The notes under the pieces were generated by a model, which did not search any database, was not told the origin of the DNA, and worked only from the letters and a program-made list of their open reading frames with translations. Positions 51,047 through 60,344 of a stretch of DNA of 64,000 nucleotides are shown here, in pieces. Every line of letters starts with the position of its first letter. Position 1 is the stretch's first letter. The translations under genes and the position numbers were made by a program. The stretch is from Azorinus chamasolen. Taxonomy: Eukaryota > Mollusca > Bivalvia > Cardiida > Solecurtidae. Where the stretch lies: contig OY755236.1 of the NCBI GenBank assembly GCA_963576725.1, positions 71,208,379-71,272,378 of the forward strand, written 5' to 3'.

Positions 51047-52466
51047 TTATACCCCCCTTTTGAAAAAATGGGGGTATATTGCTTTGCACATGTCGGTCGG
51101 TAGGTCGGTCGGTCGGTCGGTCGGTCTGTCTGTCGGTCGGTAGATCGATGGTTTCCGAACGATAACTAATAAACGACTTGGCCTAGAATCTTCAAACTTG
51201 CTGTGGTGGTTGGTCATGACAAGTAGATGACCCCTATTGTTTTTTAGGTCACTAGGTCAAAGGTCAAGGTCACCATGACCTAAAATGGTGAAATAGTTTC
51301 CGATCAATAACTGCTCAAGGGTTTGGCATGGGATCTTCAAACTTGCTGTGGTGGTTGGTCATGACAAGTAGATGACCCCTATTGATTTTGAGGTCACTAG
51401 GTCAAAGGTCAAGGTCACCATGACCTTAAATGGTTAAATGGTTTCTGATCAATAACTGCTCAAGGGTTCAGCTTAGAATCTTCAAACTTGCTGTGGTAGT
51501 TGGTCATGACCACTGGATGACCCCTATTGATTTTGAGGTCACTAGGTCAAAGGACAAGGTCACCATGACCTTAACTGGTAAAATGGTTTCTGATCAATAA
51601 CTGCTCAAGGGTTTGGCCTAGGATCTTCAAATTTGCTGTGGTGGTTGGTAATGACCACTAGATGACCCCTATTGCTTTTTAGGTCACTATGTCAAAGGTC
51701 AAGGTCACCATGCTCTTAAATGGTCAAATGGTTTCCAATCAATAACTGCTCAAGGGGTTGGCTTAGAATCTTCAAACTTGCTGCTGTAGTTGGTCATGAC
51801 AACTGAATGGCCCCTATTGTATTTGAGGTCACTAGGTTAAAGGTCAAGGTCACCATGACCTTAACTTGTAAAATGGTTTCTGATCAATAACTGCTCAAGG
51901 GTTTGGCTTAGGATCTTCAGACTTGCTGTGGTGGTTGGTTGTGACCCCTTGATGACCCCTAAAGTTGTTGAGGTCACTAGGTCAAAGGTCAAGGTCACCA
52001 TGACCTTAACTGGTGAAATGGTTTGCGATTAATAACTGCTCAAGGGTTTGGCTTAGGATCTTCAAACTTGCTGAGGTGGTTGGTCATGACAACTAGATGA
52101 CCCCTATTGATTTTGAGGTCACTAGGTTAAAGATCAAGGTCATCATGACCTTAACTGATGAAATGGTTTCCAATTAATAACTGCTCAATGGTTTGGTTCG
52201 GGATCTTCAAACTTGCTGTGGTAGTTGGTTGTGACCACTTGATGACCCTTAAAGTTGTTGAGGTCACTAGGTCAAAGGTCAAGGTCACCATGACCTGAAT
52301 ATGTGAAATGTTTTCAGATCAATAAATGATCAGTGATTTGGCTTAGGATATTCAAAGTTGCTGTGGTGATTAGTCACGACCGCTAGATGACCTCTATAGT
52401 TGAGGTCACTAGATCAAAGGTCAGGGGGTCGGGGGGTATACATGTTTTACAAACATCTCTTGTTTT
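51047..52466 (+). repeat. Foldback element with 145-bp monomers carrying ERE palindromes (copy 1)
   Basis: The head hairpin TATACCCCCCTTTTG / AAATGGGGGTATA is followed by a (GGTC)n/(TCGG)n microsatellite. Nine monomers follow, the last truncated, with starts such as CAATAACTGCTCAAGGGTTTGG and ATCTTCAAACTTGCTGTGG. The tail is GGGGGGTATACATGTTTTAC then ATCTCTTGTTT, so head and tail are complementary. This is a Helentron-like (DINE/HINE) layout by analogy: terminal foldback, GTCN microsatellite, tandem monomers. Confidence 0.88.
51267..52296 (+). promoter_or_regulatory. Array of estrogen-response-element-like palindromes, exact 145-bp spacing
   Basis: AGGTCACCATGACCT occurs perfectly at 51267, 51412, 51557, 51847, 51992 and 52282. 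AGGTCATCATGACCT occurs at 52137. A damaged version (ending TGCTCT) lies at 51702. Each is preceded by AGGTCACTAGGTCAAAGG and a further AGGTCA, giving DR2, DR1 and DR0 half-site arrangements plus TCAAGGTCA, the ERR/SF-1 monomer site. The sites are seen directly; receptor binding is inference. Confidence 0.75.
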
Positions 52467-52690
52467 TATTTTGTAACACCCTCCACCCCCCAGCCCCCAA
52501 AACATTCCCCAAAAAACAACAACAAAAAAAACAACCCACACACCCCTTGCTGTAAAATAATGTTTGCTCAAATTCTGACGTTTTGCCTTCTTCAAGTTCA
52601 TTAAGATACCGAGGCTTGAGAAATGGTAAAATATCCATTATTCTAATGCAACATTTTTGTAACACGCATTCTGATTGGTCCACGTGACAA
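52400..52690. other. Element tail and unassigned flank
   Basis: A C- and A-rich run (CACCCTCCACCCCCCAGCCCC, AAAAAACAACAAC) follows the foldback tail. Minus-strand frames across it are low-complexity. Confidence 0.4.
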
Positions 52691-53110
52691 AATTTGAAGC
52701 ATATAAACCACCGATATACTGTCGGAAAAATGAATATACTGTCGGAAACCGAATCACTAGAAAATTTACTACGAAATATTCATACGCGCATTCATAGTAA
52801 AATTGAATGAATGGCTCTGAATGAACGAAGACACTGGCTGAATGAAATGTCAAATGTTTTCAATTTGCTTGTTTTTTTTTCACCACACTTTATGGTTGTA
52901 GTCAATGTAAGTCTGGTGATTCTACTCAAATATCTATGGCAAAGTCCCACAAGTTGATCTTGAGTCCATTTATTTCACATGTTGATCTAATTCACTGTCC
53001 TTGAACAAACGTTTCTCTTCCTCTATTCTGTTTTGATGTGTATGTGGCACCTGCACCCTGTAAATATAAGATTTAAGGTATATAACCATGTAGCTGTGAT
53101 ATTTATATCC

Positions 53111-53715
53111 ATGCTGAAACTATTTAAGAAGGACCTGACAACACTTAAACATTACCAACCGATTACAGACAATGATCTGAAAACACTAAAAAACTCAGGT
53201 TTCCTCTCTGCCATAAATCTCAAATCTTTCCAAAAGAAAAGTGGTTTGACATAACCTTGAATTTCGCTCTTCTTGGTATACATAGAAAACCTAAGATCTC
53301 TGACAAAAGTACAATTTATGATTCATGCAGGATTGAGGAAACATGTCCTGTAAATCTCTGAAAACATACCTGATAAAACAGCACCCGTGATCGAACCATT
53401 TCATTCAGTAACCCAAACGTTCAGTCGATTATGAAGAATCATATACACATCCAGGCCTGTTGGTGAGCGTGTGCTGAACGAAATGATGAAAACAATTTCT
53501 GCTGAGGCTTGTTTCGCCAAAAGTTTTAAAACACAAATCACTGTGTCCGAGAGACCGCAATCATGCACTAGCTGTTGGCCTATGCTGGTGTCAAAACCAG
53601 AGAAATAATGAAAAAGTCCGGTCGGTCATCAGAATGAAGCCAGTATCCGAAGCTATAATGCCGACTCGTCCGACAATCAGAAGCGGCAGTATTCTTCAAT
53701 TCTTCAAGGACAGTC
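53111..53715 (+). pseudogene. Decayed tyrosine recombinase (Crypton / DUF3504 type)
   Basis: Conceptual translation in shifting frames gives, in order, a segment with LKHYQPITDNDLKTL (from 53111), WFDITLNF (53242, after a frameshift), RPVGERVLNEMM (53453), the catalytic HCVR (HxxR) at 53539-53550, AGVKTREIMKKSG, then after another frameshift GHQNEASIRSY with the catalytic His at 53627 and the nucleophile Tyr at 53654, and SDNQKRQYSSIL. This order matches DUF3504/Crypton-type tyrosine recombinases found in animal genomes. At least three frameshifts, an in-frame stop and an internal deletion of roughly 50 residues before the catalytic part make it non-functional. Family recognition is from memory of conserved motifs, without a search. 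Confidence 0.72.
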
Positions 53716-54237
53716 CCATAATGAGAATTCGCCCCACCCACTCTAGACCACTCATGCCTGTAGATTGTCGCTCCTGATAATTTCCATTTGCACGTCCACT
53801 ATGCCTATCATCATTCTCATCAAATACACCAATCAGCCAAAGTATCTTGAATGTGCAACCAGTTCCACATTGCAAACAATTTAAAAATAAATAATTCCGT
53901 TGTCCATGTGCACAATTATTGTGGAATTTCGAGCAATGTCGAGGTCAAATTTTATTCATCTTTCGTAGTTTTGAAAGGGACCTACCGTCAGAAATTCAAA
54001 GGACCATGACTTAACGGTTTTCATTTGTGAAAATCAAAGCATCAAGTGAAAACACAAGTTCTTGGTATATTAAATATAAGCACAATTGCTTGGTTCCGGG
54101 AGAACTATTTTCTATATGCGTAATGCGGAGATATGCGGTGTTTCATGACGTCATGTTATGACGACAGAGAGAAAATATCAAAGGACTTAAAGTATTGTTT
54201 GTTTTTTACCATTTGGATCTATGGTTTCATTAGAATA

Positions 54238-54404
54238 GGGATAACCGTTGCGTATTTGAAGATTTGCAGCAGTATATCGGTGGTTTATATGTCGCAAATA
54301 ATCGTTTTACATGCTCCGCTAACGCGTCGCATGTAAAACTAAATTTGCGACATATAAACCACCGATATACTGCTGCAAATCTTCAAATTCGCAACGGTTA
54401 TCCC
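54238..54404. repeat. ~167-bp inverted repeat (74-bp arms)
   Basis: The left arm GGGATAACCGTTGCG...TTTTACATGC and right arm GCATGTAAAACTAA...CGCAACGGTTATCCC are near-perfect complements around TCCGCTAACGCGTC. A few mismatches occur (AATAATCG versus TAAATT). A minor part, TATATCGGTGGTTTATATG, is found inverted at 52700. Confidence 0.92.
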
Positions 54405-54463
54405 CTAATTTATAAGCCATTATAAAAATTCAGTCACTGAATGTTCATTAAGTAAAAGGTTAA
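54405..54463 (-). mobile_element. TTAA-A end fragment
   Basis: GCCATTATAAAAATTCAG and GAATGTTCATTAAGTAAAAGG, ending TTAA. Left part absent. Confidence 0.5.
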
Positions 54464-54469
54464 CATTTT

Positions 54470-54716
54470 TTATGCTGGAAATAGGTGTTCTGTTGGAAAT
54501 GCATTGTTTTAATGCATCGCCAGAAATAAGTGTAGTAACATTCAAAATAGGTTAAACCATGATTAGAGAACTTCTAAAAAAGCCTTCTGATCAGGGTCTG
54601 CACTGTATGTCATTCTCTATCCTATCTTAAATTATACCCTTTCACAATGAATGGACTCTATCGTTAAATAATGATGGACCATTCCACTTTGAAAATTCAG
54701 CATAGAAAGGGTTAAT
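54470..54716 (-). mobile_element. M-family-like MITE, decayed
   Basis: GCCTTCTGATCAGGGTCTGC and ACTGTATGTCATTCTC form one hairpin arm. AATGAATGGACTCTATCG, GATGGACCATTCCACTTTG and GCATAGAAAGGGTTAA form the right end. Confidence 0.5.
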
Positions 54717-54752
54717 AGAAATACAGATTTGTATGTTTTACTCGTTTGTGCT

Positions 54753-54964
54753 TTAACCCTTACAACGCTGAAATTTCTAATGGACTATTCCAAAAATTGA
54801 AACTGGTCAAGCTTATGGTGAATATATAGGGATTTTTTCTAAAGAAACGTGTAACATGACAAACAGTGCAGACTCAGATGAGAGGGCTCCTGTAGGAGCC
54901 CTCTCATCTGGGTCTACACTGTTTTCAAAGGGCATTAGTGACTCGTGTTCACTGTAAGGGTTAA
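54753..54964 (+). mobile_element. K-family MITE with perfect hairpin
   Basis: TTAACCCTTACAACGCTG to TCACTGTAAGGGTTAA. Hairpin AAACAGTGCAGACTCAGATG / CATCTGGGTCTACACTGTTT with apex AGGGCTCCTGTAGGAGCCCT. One mismatch. Confidence 0.87.
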
Positions 54965-55072
54965 TCGTTTGTTCTCTTTTTGCATCTAACAAAACACAAG
55001 ATATTAGGAAGCAGCAAAAGCATTTATCACAACGCTGTCCTTAAAGGCTTTAAATTCTTGCAATCTCTGTTA

Positions 55073-55275
55073 ACACTTCTCATGCTGAATATTCAAATAT
55101 AAAATTATCCACTATGAATATTAATTAGATAAATTATTTTACATGTACATAAACTGGAGCCACTGAATTATCATAGCAAGTAGTGCAGACCCTCTGGAAG
55201 CTGTCTCATATGGGTCTACACTATTTGCAAATGCAGATATGTCGGCTTCTAGCTCGAGAAGAGTTCATGCTGCTA
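55073..55275 (+). mobile_element. A/H-like MITE, hairpin reduced
   Basis: CTTCTCATGCTGAATATTC, ATTAATTAGATAAATTATTTTAC, AGTAGTGCAGACCC fused to TCTGGAAGCTGTCTCATATG, GTCTACACTATTTGC, ending near CGAGAAGAGTTCATG. Confidence 0.55.
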
Positions 55276-55451
55276 GTTCCATCATAATTATGGCGATCAG
55301 TTTTTAGTGCAGGGAAGTAGACAATTCATTGTTTAATATTCCTTTGTGGTCTGTGAATCATTATACCCTGCAGCGTTGGACCATTCTGCTCAATTCTAAT
55401 GACAGTTTAAATCTTAGTTAGTTGTAAGTGACTTTGTCATAATCTTTGAAA

Positions 55452-55514
55452 ATGGTTTGGATCCAGATTGAAAGTTGAATAATTCGGAACCTCTTCCTGA
55501 TCAAAATTGTTTGA
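55452..55514. mobile_element. D-family hairpin, decayed
   Basis: AATGGTTTGGATCCAGATTG and CCTCTTCCTGATCAAAATTG pair imperfectly around GTTGAATAATTCGG. Confidence 0.5.
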
Positions 55515-56300
55515 CACTCTGAGTACAATTTTTGAAAAGGGAAGGAAGAAAAATTTGACTTGCAGATTTTAAGATTGGAACAATTTTCACGAATGACAGT
55601 TGCATAGCATGCAAAGTTGCAAGTGTGTTAGACATGAATATTTTACTACCTCTCAGCCTCAGCGTTCAATTGTGAAGGCACATGTGACTAATTACACCTA
55701 TAAACACCTTTTGGTAGATCAGGACATTGTCCCCTTGATTCGTTAAAAATACTTGTATATGCTGTAATTTTCTTTGGCAAATATAGAATAGTAGAACTTT
55801 TATTACGTTGTTGTTTTTAGAAAATGATTCTTTTGCAACAAATCTTTTTGAATTGGGCACAGGTGTCTGTTAGCCTAAGAATTAGATTTTAAATGATAGC
55901 AAAATATAATATGTTGGAGATTAGATGTTAAGGGGTAGACGACTTGAAAGCAATCAGTGGCGACATCTGCTCTGAGGCAGCCAGGACTTGTGGGAGGTGT
56001 TGACCAGGTCACGACCTCTCCAGCCTCCTTGACAACTGAAGTAGGGTTAGGAACAATGCGGGGCTGGACTAGCTGTCCACTTCAGGTGATGTCTACATTG
56101 TCCCAGGATTAGCGAACTGGGGACGATTACATGCGGCGGGTATTAGGTGAAACAAACAATTGGATCAATTTTACTGCAGGTACTTTTGTACAATCGGAGA
56201 TCATGATAATTGGGTTGCTACATCTAATTATTCTATAAATCCCGTGATGATAGAGCATGTACTCCGTTATTATAAAGTAGACAGCTAAAATGTTTTACTT
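55515..56300. other. Unassigned; GC-richer block at 55940-56145
   Basis: The block contains GACATCTGCTCTGAGGCAGCC, GTCACGACCTCTCCAGCC and GGGGCTGGACTAGCTGTCC. It is compositionally distinct from its AT-rich surroundings, like an eroded coding or retroelement segment. No continuous frame and no recognised domain. Confidence 0.35.
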
Positions 56301-56302
56301 TT

Positions 56303-56822
56303 TTATGCGCCCTAGATCAGATCTGGGGGGCAAATTGTTTTTGCCCCATCTGTTTGTCCGTTTGTCTGTTTGAGGACAACTTTAACATTGGTCATAACTT
56401 TTGAGCCAGTACAGATAGAGACTTGATATTTGGCATGCATATGTATCTCATAAAGCCACACATTTTAAGGGATGACATACTCGAGGTCAAGGTCATGCTT
56501 CAAGCTCAGAGATCAAATATATGGGATAAATCACCAACTTTAACATTGGCCATAACTTTTGAAGCAGTAGAGATACAGACTTGATATTTGGTGTGCATGT
56601 GTATCTCATGAAGCTGCACATTTTGACAGGTGACATGTCAAGGTCATTTTTCAGGGTCAAAGGTCAAATATATGGGTCAAATCACCAACTTTAACATTGG
56701 CCATAACTTTTGAACCAGTTGAGATACAGACTTGATATTTGGTATGCATGGGTGTCTCATGAAGCTGCACAGTTTGGGGATGACATGTCAAGGTCATCCT
56801 TCAGGGTCAAAGGTCATATTCG
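56303..56822 (+). repeat. Foldback-headed ~150-bp tandem-repeat element
   Basis: Head TATGCGCCCTAGATCAGATC and TGGGGGGCAAATTGTTTTTG, then GTTTGTCCGTTTGTCTG. Three monomers share AACTTTAACATTGGCCATAAC, AGAGACTTGATATTTGG, CATGTGTATCTCATGAAGC and AAGGTCATNNTTCAGGGTC. The element also carries AGGGTCAAAGGTCA half-sites. Confidence 0.75.
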
Positions 56823-56829
56823 TGAGTCT

Positions 56830-57138
56830 GCTCTGTTTGCAAATAGACCTATATAGGTCTGATTCTACTGTTCTGCCATGACCAAAATTTCCTTCGTTTA
56901 TATATGAATATTTATGCTAGAATTAATGATGTCATGAATATTAATTAGACTAACTGTTATAATAGCACATGGCTACGGAAAATGATTGGCCATGGTAGAA
57001 AGTGTAGAATCATATCTGTACTATATCATAAGCAAACAGAGCAGACCCAGATCAGACGGCTCCTACAGGAGCCGTCTGATCTGGGTCTACTCTGTTTGCA
57101 AAGGCGTAGAAAAGTGTATTTATGGAGTTAAGGGTTAA
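56830..57138 (+). mobile_element. TTAA-A MITE with a perfect hairpin, plus a fused fragment
   Basis: GTCTGCTCTGTTTGCAAATAG to GCCATGACC (56822-56880) is a minus-oriented fragment. Then follow a plus-oriented body (AGAATTAATGATGTCATG, ATTGGCCATGGTAG), a mismatch-free hairpin with apex GGCTCCTACAGGAGCC and GGAGTTAAGGGTTAA. Confidence 0.85.
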
Positions 57139-57175
57139 ACAAATTCTGCTGCTTAGTATTCAGGTTATCATTATT

Positions 57176-57395
57176 ATGTACATGAATATTTATGGAGAAA
57201 ACTGCTGGCTAATTAATATGCATGTAAAAATTAATATTTAATAGCTGAATTTCTTAATGACATAAGAACACATGACTTTTTGGCCATGTCTGAAACTGTA
57301 GAGTCAGATCTATATAACTCCAGAAGCAGTCTGATCTGAGTCTACTCTGTTTGCAAAGGTACGAAATTAAAGAAGTCTCACTAAGGTAAATGATT
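57176..57395 (+). mobile_element. TTAA-A MITE, hairpin reduced
   Basis: ACATGAATATTTATGG, TTTTTGGCCATGTCTGAAAC, CCAGAAGCAGTCTGATCTG, GTCTACTCTGTTTGCAAAGG, ending AAGGTAAATGATTAA. Confidence 0.7.
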
Positions 57396-57584
57396 AAAAA
57401 AAAAAGCAATCAGCAGGAGCTGAGCATTTTCATCACAGACATTTAAAATATTAAAAAAGGATCAGTAAATAAAGAGGTTCTTTACCGTTATACATAATGG
57501 ATTAAGCATGCAACTTCTTTTATGTGTGAAAAACAACAACAACAACAAAAAACCCATCAAGAATACAGAAATAATGCATTCTTG

Positions 57585-57826
57585 TTCCTTTACTCCTGAA
57601 GTACTTTGTATTCATGCAAGAAATATTGACATAATGAATATTAATTACATGATTATAAGCTCATGAAAACAGAACTTTTGGCCATAGTAGAAACTGTGCA
57701 ATTAATTTATATTCCATAATCAAACAGAGCAGACCCTGGTCAGTAGGCTCCAGCAGGAGCGGTTTGACCTGGGTATACTCTGTTTGCAAAGAGGTTCACA
57801 GGCATATATATGAAATAAAGGGTTAA
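57585..57826 (+). mobile_element. TTAA-A MITE
   Basis: CCTTTACTCCTGAAGTAC, ATTCATGCAAGAAATATTGAC, TTGGCCATAGTAGAAACTG, hairpin with apex GGCTCCAGCAGGAGCG, ending ATGAAATAAAGGGTTAA. Confidence 0.83.
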
Positions 57827-58036
57827 CCCTTTCCTCCATAAATACGCCTTTCTACGCCTATGTAATAACCACTTCTTGAAACCATTGTGATAAATAGAGC
57901 ATTTGCTCCTATAGGTTCACAATGGTTTCAAACTACAAAATTCTAAAATTTTACTTTTCTTTAGTAAATGCTCCTTTTGGGTAGATTCATTCAAAGAGGT
58001 TGGGTTCTAAATACAGCCTATGGAGGAAAGGGTTAA
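57823..58036 (+). mobile_element. TTAA-B MITE, one inner arm deleted
   Basis: TTAACCCTTTCCTCCATAAA to TATGGAGGAAAGGGTTAA. GAAACCATTGTGATAAATAG / CACAATGGTTTC with TTGCTCCTATAGG at the apex. It shares a TTAA with the preceding TTAA-A. Confidence 0.88.
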
Positions 58037-58334
58037 ACTGTCTGAATTTGAATGGATGAAAAAGGAAATGATATATAGTTTCCTCTCAGACAGCAAATTT
58101 CCAGTCCATTTAGATGCAGACATTGCTTTCACATGCAAATCCTTCCCTGATGGCATTGTTATTGTAGCAAAACAATTGTACAATTTTTGTGTTAAACATT
58201 GTCAATATCCAATCAAAGTCCTTGGTATAATTGCCCGTCAAAAAAGCATTGATAACCAATCAAACACGCTTATTTTATCACCTCATATCCTCTTTTCCCT
58301 TGGATTTATGAAATTGGAGGGAAATAGGTGTTGA
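58037..58334 (+). other. Unrecognised open frame downstream of a MITE
   Basis: About 99 codons stay open in a non-repetitive stretch after the MITE. The only upstream ATG lies in the MITE end. The peptide has mixed hydrophobic and charged residues but no motif I can name, no splice acceptor immediately upstream and no signal peptide. It may be an exon fragment, a decayed transposon frame or chance. Confidence 0.15.
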
Positions 58335-58339
58335 CACTC

Positions 58340-58735
58340 TCGTAATTAATTGGTCGGAAAGTGTCAGGAATGGACGCCCCAGGCAATATCGCAGAAAATT
58401 AATTCAGCAATTAATCGAAATGCGAAGATTTGGCTGCAGTAATCGGTTGTTGGAACAATTTCAATGCAAGCAGGAGCTATCGCAATTTCCATCAGTGCGG
58501 TCAATTTCATTGATTGATATTGATGATGTAGCAGCTTTTTTTGTTGAACTTTAACACTACTGTAGGATAAATCTTGGCATCTTTTCAAGTGATATAGATT
58601 CAGATGAGACATGACATTGTATCACTTCTCTTCAGAATCCAAAGCATTGACACCTTCATGTTGATTTGGGAAGAAACAATTATCTGTTTCTAGATATTCA
58701 TACTTCTTAATTTTTAGCTCGTCTGTTTTTCTTAA
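58340..58735. other. No recognised feature
   Basis: Unassigned. AGATTCAGATGAGACATGAC (58597) with CTTCTCTTCAGAATCC is a decayed D-like arm pair. Confidence 0.35.
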
Positions 58736-58737
58736 TT

Positions 58738-59104
58738 TTTAGCTCATCTGTTTTTCAAAGAAAAAAATACAAGCAATTGGAAGAACTCTGGCATCTGCAT
58801 TGACATTGTTGTCCTTAACATTAGCTTTAACCCTTTCCTCCATAGGCTATATTTAGACCCAACCTCTTTGAATGAATCTACCGAAAAGGAGCATTTACTA
58901 GAGAAAAGGAAAATGTTAGAATTGTGTAGTATTGAAACCATTGTGATAAATAAAGCATTTGCTCTATTTATCACAGTGGTTTCAAGAAGTGACTAATTAC
59001 AGAGGCGTAGAAAGGCGTATTTATGGAGGAAAGGGTTAATGTCGGTGGCTTAGTAACAATCAAACAGACGAGCATTCGCACCCTTATACGGTGCTCTTGT
59101 TTTA
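58738..59104 (+). repeat. Helentron-like foldback element interrupted by TTAA-B
   Basis: Head AGCTCATCTGTTTTTCAAAG and tail AAACAGACGAGCATTCGCACC with CGGTGCTCTTGTTTT match the 18032-18232 element. TTAA-B is inserted at 58827-59039. Confidence 0.65.
58827..59039 (-). mobile_element. TTAA-B MITE, nested
   Basis: TTAACCCTTTCCTCCATAGG to GGAGGAAAGGGTTAA. The GAAACCATTGTGATAAATAA / CTATTTATCACAGTGG arms remain; the apex is reduced to GCATTTGCTC. Confidence 0.9.
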
Positions 59105-59184
59105 CATTTTTACAGAAACTTTTGGTTTACAACAAGGAAAGATAAATTGTTAATAGGGTAAACCTGGCTTATCCAAACTTTTAG

Positions 59185-59278
59185 TAAAGAAGAATTAAGA
59201 GCTTTTTGGGTAGGTGGCAGTTTAATGCAGGGTCAAAATCATGCTTTGCATAACTGCAGTAAGTTGCCATCTGTCTTC
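59185..59278. mobile_element. TA-C MITE, decayed core
   Basis: GTAGGTGGCAGTTTAATGCAGGG and CTGCAGTAAGTTGCCATCTG flank a shrunken hairpin (ATCATGCTTTGCAT). Ends not identifiable. Confidence 0.55.
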
Positions 59279-59529
59279 ATCCTTTACTCCATGAATATTC
59301 ATGTAAGAAATAATGACATCATGAATATTGATTTTTTTTTATAATGGCACATGAACATGAAATTTTACTGAAAAGGAACATTTACTAGAAAAGGGAAAAT
59401 TTTACAATTGTGTAGTTTTGAAACCATTGTGATAGATAGAGTATTTGCTCCTATGGAACAAATGCTCTTTTTATCACAATGGTTTCAAAATGTGACTTAC
59501 AAAGGCATCAATGTGAGGGAATGGGTTAA
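59279..59529. mobile_element. Chimeric MITE: TTAA-A left + TTAA-B right
   Basis: CCTTTACTCCATGAATATTC to TATAATGGCACATGAAC is TTAA-A (+). From about 59367 ACTGAAAAGGAACATTTACTAG, the B hairpin with apex GCTCCTATGGAAC, and GAGGGAATGGGTTAA are TTAA-B. Confidence 0.8.
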
Positions 59530-59534
59530 AGGGA

Positions 59535-59695
59535 CTTAGCCAACCAGTGTATACCCAGATTAGGGACTCCTAAAGGAGATGCACCATTTGCTTAACAAAT
59601 GATTTTCTTAGGGGCACATCAGCAAAATAGTGCAGACCCAGATTAAGGGGCTCCTAAAGGAGCCATTTGATCAGGGTCTGCACTATTTGCTATTG
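59535..59695 (+). mobile_element. H/L-like hairpin pair
   Basis: A decayed arm set (ATACCCAGATTAGG, GACTCCTAAAGGAG) is followed by a good hairpin, AAATAGTGCAGACCCAGATT / TGATCAGGGTCTGCACTATTT, with apex GGCTCCTAAAGGAGCC. Ends not defined. Confidence 0.6.
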
Positions 59696-59704
59696 TATTT
59701 CTCT

Positions 59705-59915
59705 TATCTTATTCTATCTAAACTGGAATTCTAGTAGAGAAGAATTTAGATACCAATACTTTTAGGCAGGTGGGTGCTTAATGCAGGGTGAATGTCATGC
59801 AGGAAGCTCCTAGAGGGGCTTTCTGCATGACTTCCACCCTGCATTAAGCTACCACCTGTCTCTGTGACCGATATTTATACTAAATTGAAAGGCCAGTTTA
59901 GAGTGTTTTTACTGT
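59705..59915. mobile_element. TA-C MITE
   Basis: CTAAACTGGAATTCTAGTAG, GGCAGGTGGGTGCTTAATGC, palindrome with apex GAAGCTCCTAGAGGGGCTTTC, TACCACCTGTCTCTG, ending AGTTTAGAGTGTTTTTACTGTA. Confidence 0.83.
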
Positions 59916-59919
59916 ATTC

Positions 59920-60340
59920 AACATTACAAACTGATGGAGGGTCGAGATGTTTGGGTAATTAGGGTAGTAGGGAATGTTATGGGAAGATAGAAATCATGTG
60001 GCACAAGGGAATTATGCGCTTGTAGAAATTCACAGAAAAAAGAACATAAAAGTTAGAACCTCGTAAAGCAAACAAACACCCTCTTAGTTCATTAACAGTC
60101 TCTTGTGTGTCATAGCCACTGGCAGAATATCCTACTAATATGGAAGAAATTGCGACTCTGTGATTTAACAACATTCCTGTAGGCTAAAATTGTTTAAAAT
60201 GTCTTCTAAAATTGTCCTTAAATGGATATAAATCTGTCCAGTTTTTGTTTATAGTTATCTCTTTATTTGCCTTGACAGCTGTTGTTTGCACAAATTTTAA
60301 ATTTTGCAGAATGCTCCCTATTTGGAGCTTTTTGAATTAT
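59920..60340. other. No recognised feature
   Basis: Unassigned AT-rich DNA with no exon, hairpin or repeat. Confidence 0.35.
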
Positions 60341-60344
60341 TCTC

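Larger units (their letters stand above)
52697..54410 (+). mobile_element. Candidate decayed Crypton-like element
   Basis: CATATAAACCACCGATATACTG occurs at 52700-52721 and again at 54351-54372, with its inverse at 54272-54292. Between them lies a decayed tyrosine recombinase (53111-53715). The shared terminal sequence suggests one mobile unit, but true Cryptons lack inverted repeats and the boundaries are unproven. Confidence 0.4.

Noticed and set aside
51267..52296. 145-bp period as evidence for nucleosome phasing
   Set aside because: A 145-bp repeat leaves no room for linker DNA, other elements here use 157 and 163 bp, and nothing in the sequence tests positioning.
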